Source of the DNA: Paenibacillus sp. FSL R10-2734
Lineage (GTDB): Bacteria; Bacillota; Bacilli; Paenibacillales; Paenibacillaceae
Direction: 5' to 3'
NCBI RefSeq assembly: GCF_037963865.1
Contig: NZ_CP150170.1
Span: 5,952,001 to 6,016,000 of the forward strand
Length of the DNA: 64,000 bases
The position numbers were made by a program, and so were the translations under genes. This document shows, one piece after another, positions 62,723-64,000 of this stretch; the first letter of the stretch is position 1; every line of letters starts with the position of its first letter. The notes below the pieces were generated by a model. The model made no database searches and was not told the origin of the DNA. It saw nothing but the letters and a program-made list of their open reading frames with translations.

Positions 62723-63403
62723 ATGGAACAAAAAAAGTTTACGGCACTTGAAAAATTAACGATTCTCCAAGAAATTGAATGCGGCCAAATTAGTTTAAAA
62801 GCTGCGGCTCGAAAATACGACTTATCCAAAACATCTGTAGTGAAGTGGCGAAGACGTTATCAATTGTACGGTTACGAAGGCCTGGAGGTGCGATCCCACA
62901 ATCAAAAGTATTCGCCAGAGCTCAAACTCCAAGCAGTTAGGGATTATCTCGAGGAGAAATTGTCGCAAAGCCAAATCATCTACAAGTATAAGATTGCAAG
63001 CACAACCCAACTTGCCAATTGGATTAAGAAGTATAATGGTCATAGCAACAGCTTAACTGCTAATTTAGGAGGAACTAGAGCTATGACCAAAGGACGCGCA
63101 ACCACTTGGCAGGAGCGGATGGATATCGTGCTGTACTGTCTTTCAAATGGACAAGACTATACGAAGACAGCAACCCATTTTCACGTTTCTTACCAACAAG
63201 TATATAGCTGGGTAAAGAAGTACGAAGCAGGTGGTGAAGAGGCGTTACGAGACGGCAGAGGACGCACCAAAGCGCCTGAAGAACTTACCGAAGCAGATCG
63301 CCACAAACTCGCGATGCAAAAGCTGGAATACGAGAATGCACGCCTGCGTGCGGAGAATGCTTTTCTAAAAAAGTTAGAGGAACTCGAAAGGAGGAGACGT
63401 TAA
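62723..63403 (+). CDS. IS3-family transposase OrfA
   Basis: DNA-binding half of the transposase, 226 residues. Two helix-turn-helix units are visible: ISLKAAARKYDLSKTSVVKWRRRYQ and DYTKTATHFHVSYQQVYSWVKKYE. The C-terminus has the leucine-zipper-like LEYENARLRAENAFLKKLEELE. The frame is open from ATG 62708, but GGGGAG (62710-62715) fits ATG 62723, so I use that. It ends at TAA 63401-63403; a slip site upstream allows fusion to OrfB. Confidence 0.93.
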   Translation: MEQKKFTALEKLTILQEIECGQISLKAAARKYDLSKTSVVKWRRRYQLYGYEGLEVRSHNQKYSPELKLQAVRDYLEEKLSQSQIIYKYKIASTTQLANWIKKYNGHSNSLTANLGGTRAMTKGRATTWQERMDIVLYCLSNGQDYTKTATHFHVSYQQVYSWVKKYEAGGEEALRDGRGRTKAPEELTEADRHKLAMQKLEYENARLRAENAFLKKLEELERRRR

Positions 63404-64000
63404 GTCACGTTCGTCAGGAGGACATCTACCTGGCGATTCAGGCTGTTCAGCAAGAGGAGTCTTGCTCCATTCAGCTTTTGTGTGATATCGCTGGGATTTC
63501 GCGGTCAAGCTACTACAAATGGTTGAATCGTGAACCCAGTTCCCGAGAAACCGACAACAAGAAACTGACAGAGGCTATGCTCCTCTTGTATGAGAAGGTG
63601 GAACGGACCTTTGGGTATCGTCAATTGACCCTACATTTGCGCAGACAAATGGACAAATCTATTAATGCTAAGCGAGTGTACCGCCTTATGAGACTCCAGG
63701 GCATCCAGTCTGTCATCCGCAGAAAGAGAAAGAAGTACATAGGCTCTACGCCTCAGCAGGTCGCAGAGAATGTGCTGAACCGTAACTTTGAGGCGGAAGC
63801 TCCAAACCAAAAATGGGTAACGGATGTAACAGAATTCAAATATGGCAACGGCAAGAAGGCGTATTTAAGTGCAATAAAAGATCTGTATGACAAGTCCATT
63901 GTTGCTTACGTTCTGGGCCATTCCAATAATAATTCGCTAGTTTTTAACACGCTGGAATTAGCTTTGCAGGCAGCGCCGGAGAGCCGATCCTTACTCCATA
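63367..64000 (+). CDS. IS3-family transposase OrfB (3' end outside window)
   Basis: Catalytic half, made by -1 slippage at A-AAA-AAG (63367-63373). The frame then reads FSKKVRGTRKEETLSHVRQEDI and continues open to the window end. It contains the HTH_21 region (ERTFGYRQLTLHLRRQ, NAKRVYRLMRLQG) and the start of the rve core, with the first catalytic Asp in QKWVTDVTEFKYG. The second Asp and the Glu would lie beyond 64000. No independent ATG was seen in the first part of the frame, which supports the fusion model. Confidence 0.9.

Larger units (their letters stand above)
62656..64000 (+). mobile_element. IS3-family insertion sequence, left part
   Basis: The element probably starts at about 62656 with TGATATGCTCCCC, a TG-starting end as in IS3-family elements. 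It carries orfA and orfB in overlapping frames with an A-AAA-AAG slip site. The right end lies beyond the window, so its length, right inverted repeat and target duplication cannot be seen. The IS150-like group is suggested by the two helix-turn-helix units in OrfA. Confidence 0.85.

Noticed and set aside
63367..63410. Frameshift mutation that inactivates the IS3 transposase
   Set aside because: The A-AAA-AAG slip site and the -1 frame relation are the normal IS3 arrangement for programmed frameshifting.

Overview
The window looks like a stretch of Paenibacillus chromosome (Firmicutes). The evidence is the yrzL/ireB-alaS pair with an alanine T-box leader, strong AAGGAGG ribosome sites with some GTG/TTG starts, SLH-anchored secreted enzymes, YesM/YesN two-component systems beside carbohydrate ABC transporters, and many CAZymes. 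The genus is an inference from gene content, since no rRNA or other marker gene is present.

Layout. 1-3.4 kb: ireB (partial) and alaS behind a T-box. 3.5-9.5 kb: CPBP protease, MATE exporter, a DUF3221 lipoprotein, an array of thirteen 52-bp tandem repeats, a probable DUF5692 membrane protein and a symmetric dispersed repeat. 9.5-12.7 kb: a flavoprotein oxidoreductase directly behind a full-length transposase-like gene that seems to have lost its DDE residues, then a PrpE-like phosphoesterase. 12.8-19.9 kb: MarR with a divergent MFS exporter, a second MarR, an amidase, and TetR with a divergent ABC exporter.

19.9-33.5 kb is an arabinan-utilisation island: intracellular GH43, a sugar ABC transporter, a 1583-residue SLH-anchored GH43 arabinanase, GH51 arabinofuranosidase, and two paralogous ArsR-type regulators with an unusual C-terminal domain. 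The secreted enzyme would cut arabinan, the transporter would import oligomers, and the cytoplasmic GH43 and GH51 would release arabinose.

34.5-48.3 kb is a second glycan locus read leftward: GH88, a heparinase II/III-like lyase, a YesM/YesN two-component system, two permeases, a solute-binding protein, a GH29 fucosidase and a GH35 beta-galactosidase. A 27-bp motif is repeated 79-100 nt before three of its transcription units and may be the response-regulator site. The enzymes lack signal peptides, so degradation of imported oligosaccharides is inferred to be cytoplasmic. At 50-57.8 kb an L-fucose catabolic operon (fucI, a RhaB-type kinase, fucA, fucU), with a divergent DeoR regulator and an inverted-repeat operator candidate, could consume the fucose released by GH29.

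57.8-64 kb: a truncated SGNH hydrolase, an aldo/keto reductase, a YhgE/Pip protein with helical repeats, a secreted orphan protein, and the left part of an IS3-family element running off the window end. The most interesting items are the shared 27-bp motif, the paired ArsR-sensor regulators, the catalytically degenerate transposase, the two kinds of noncoding repeats and two apparent non-canonical start codons (ATC, CTG).
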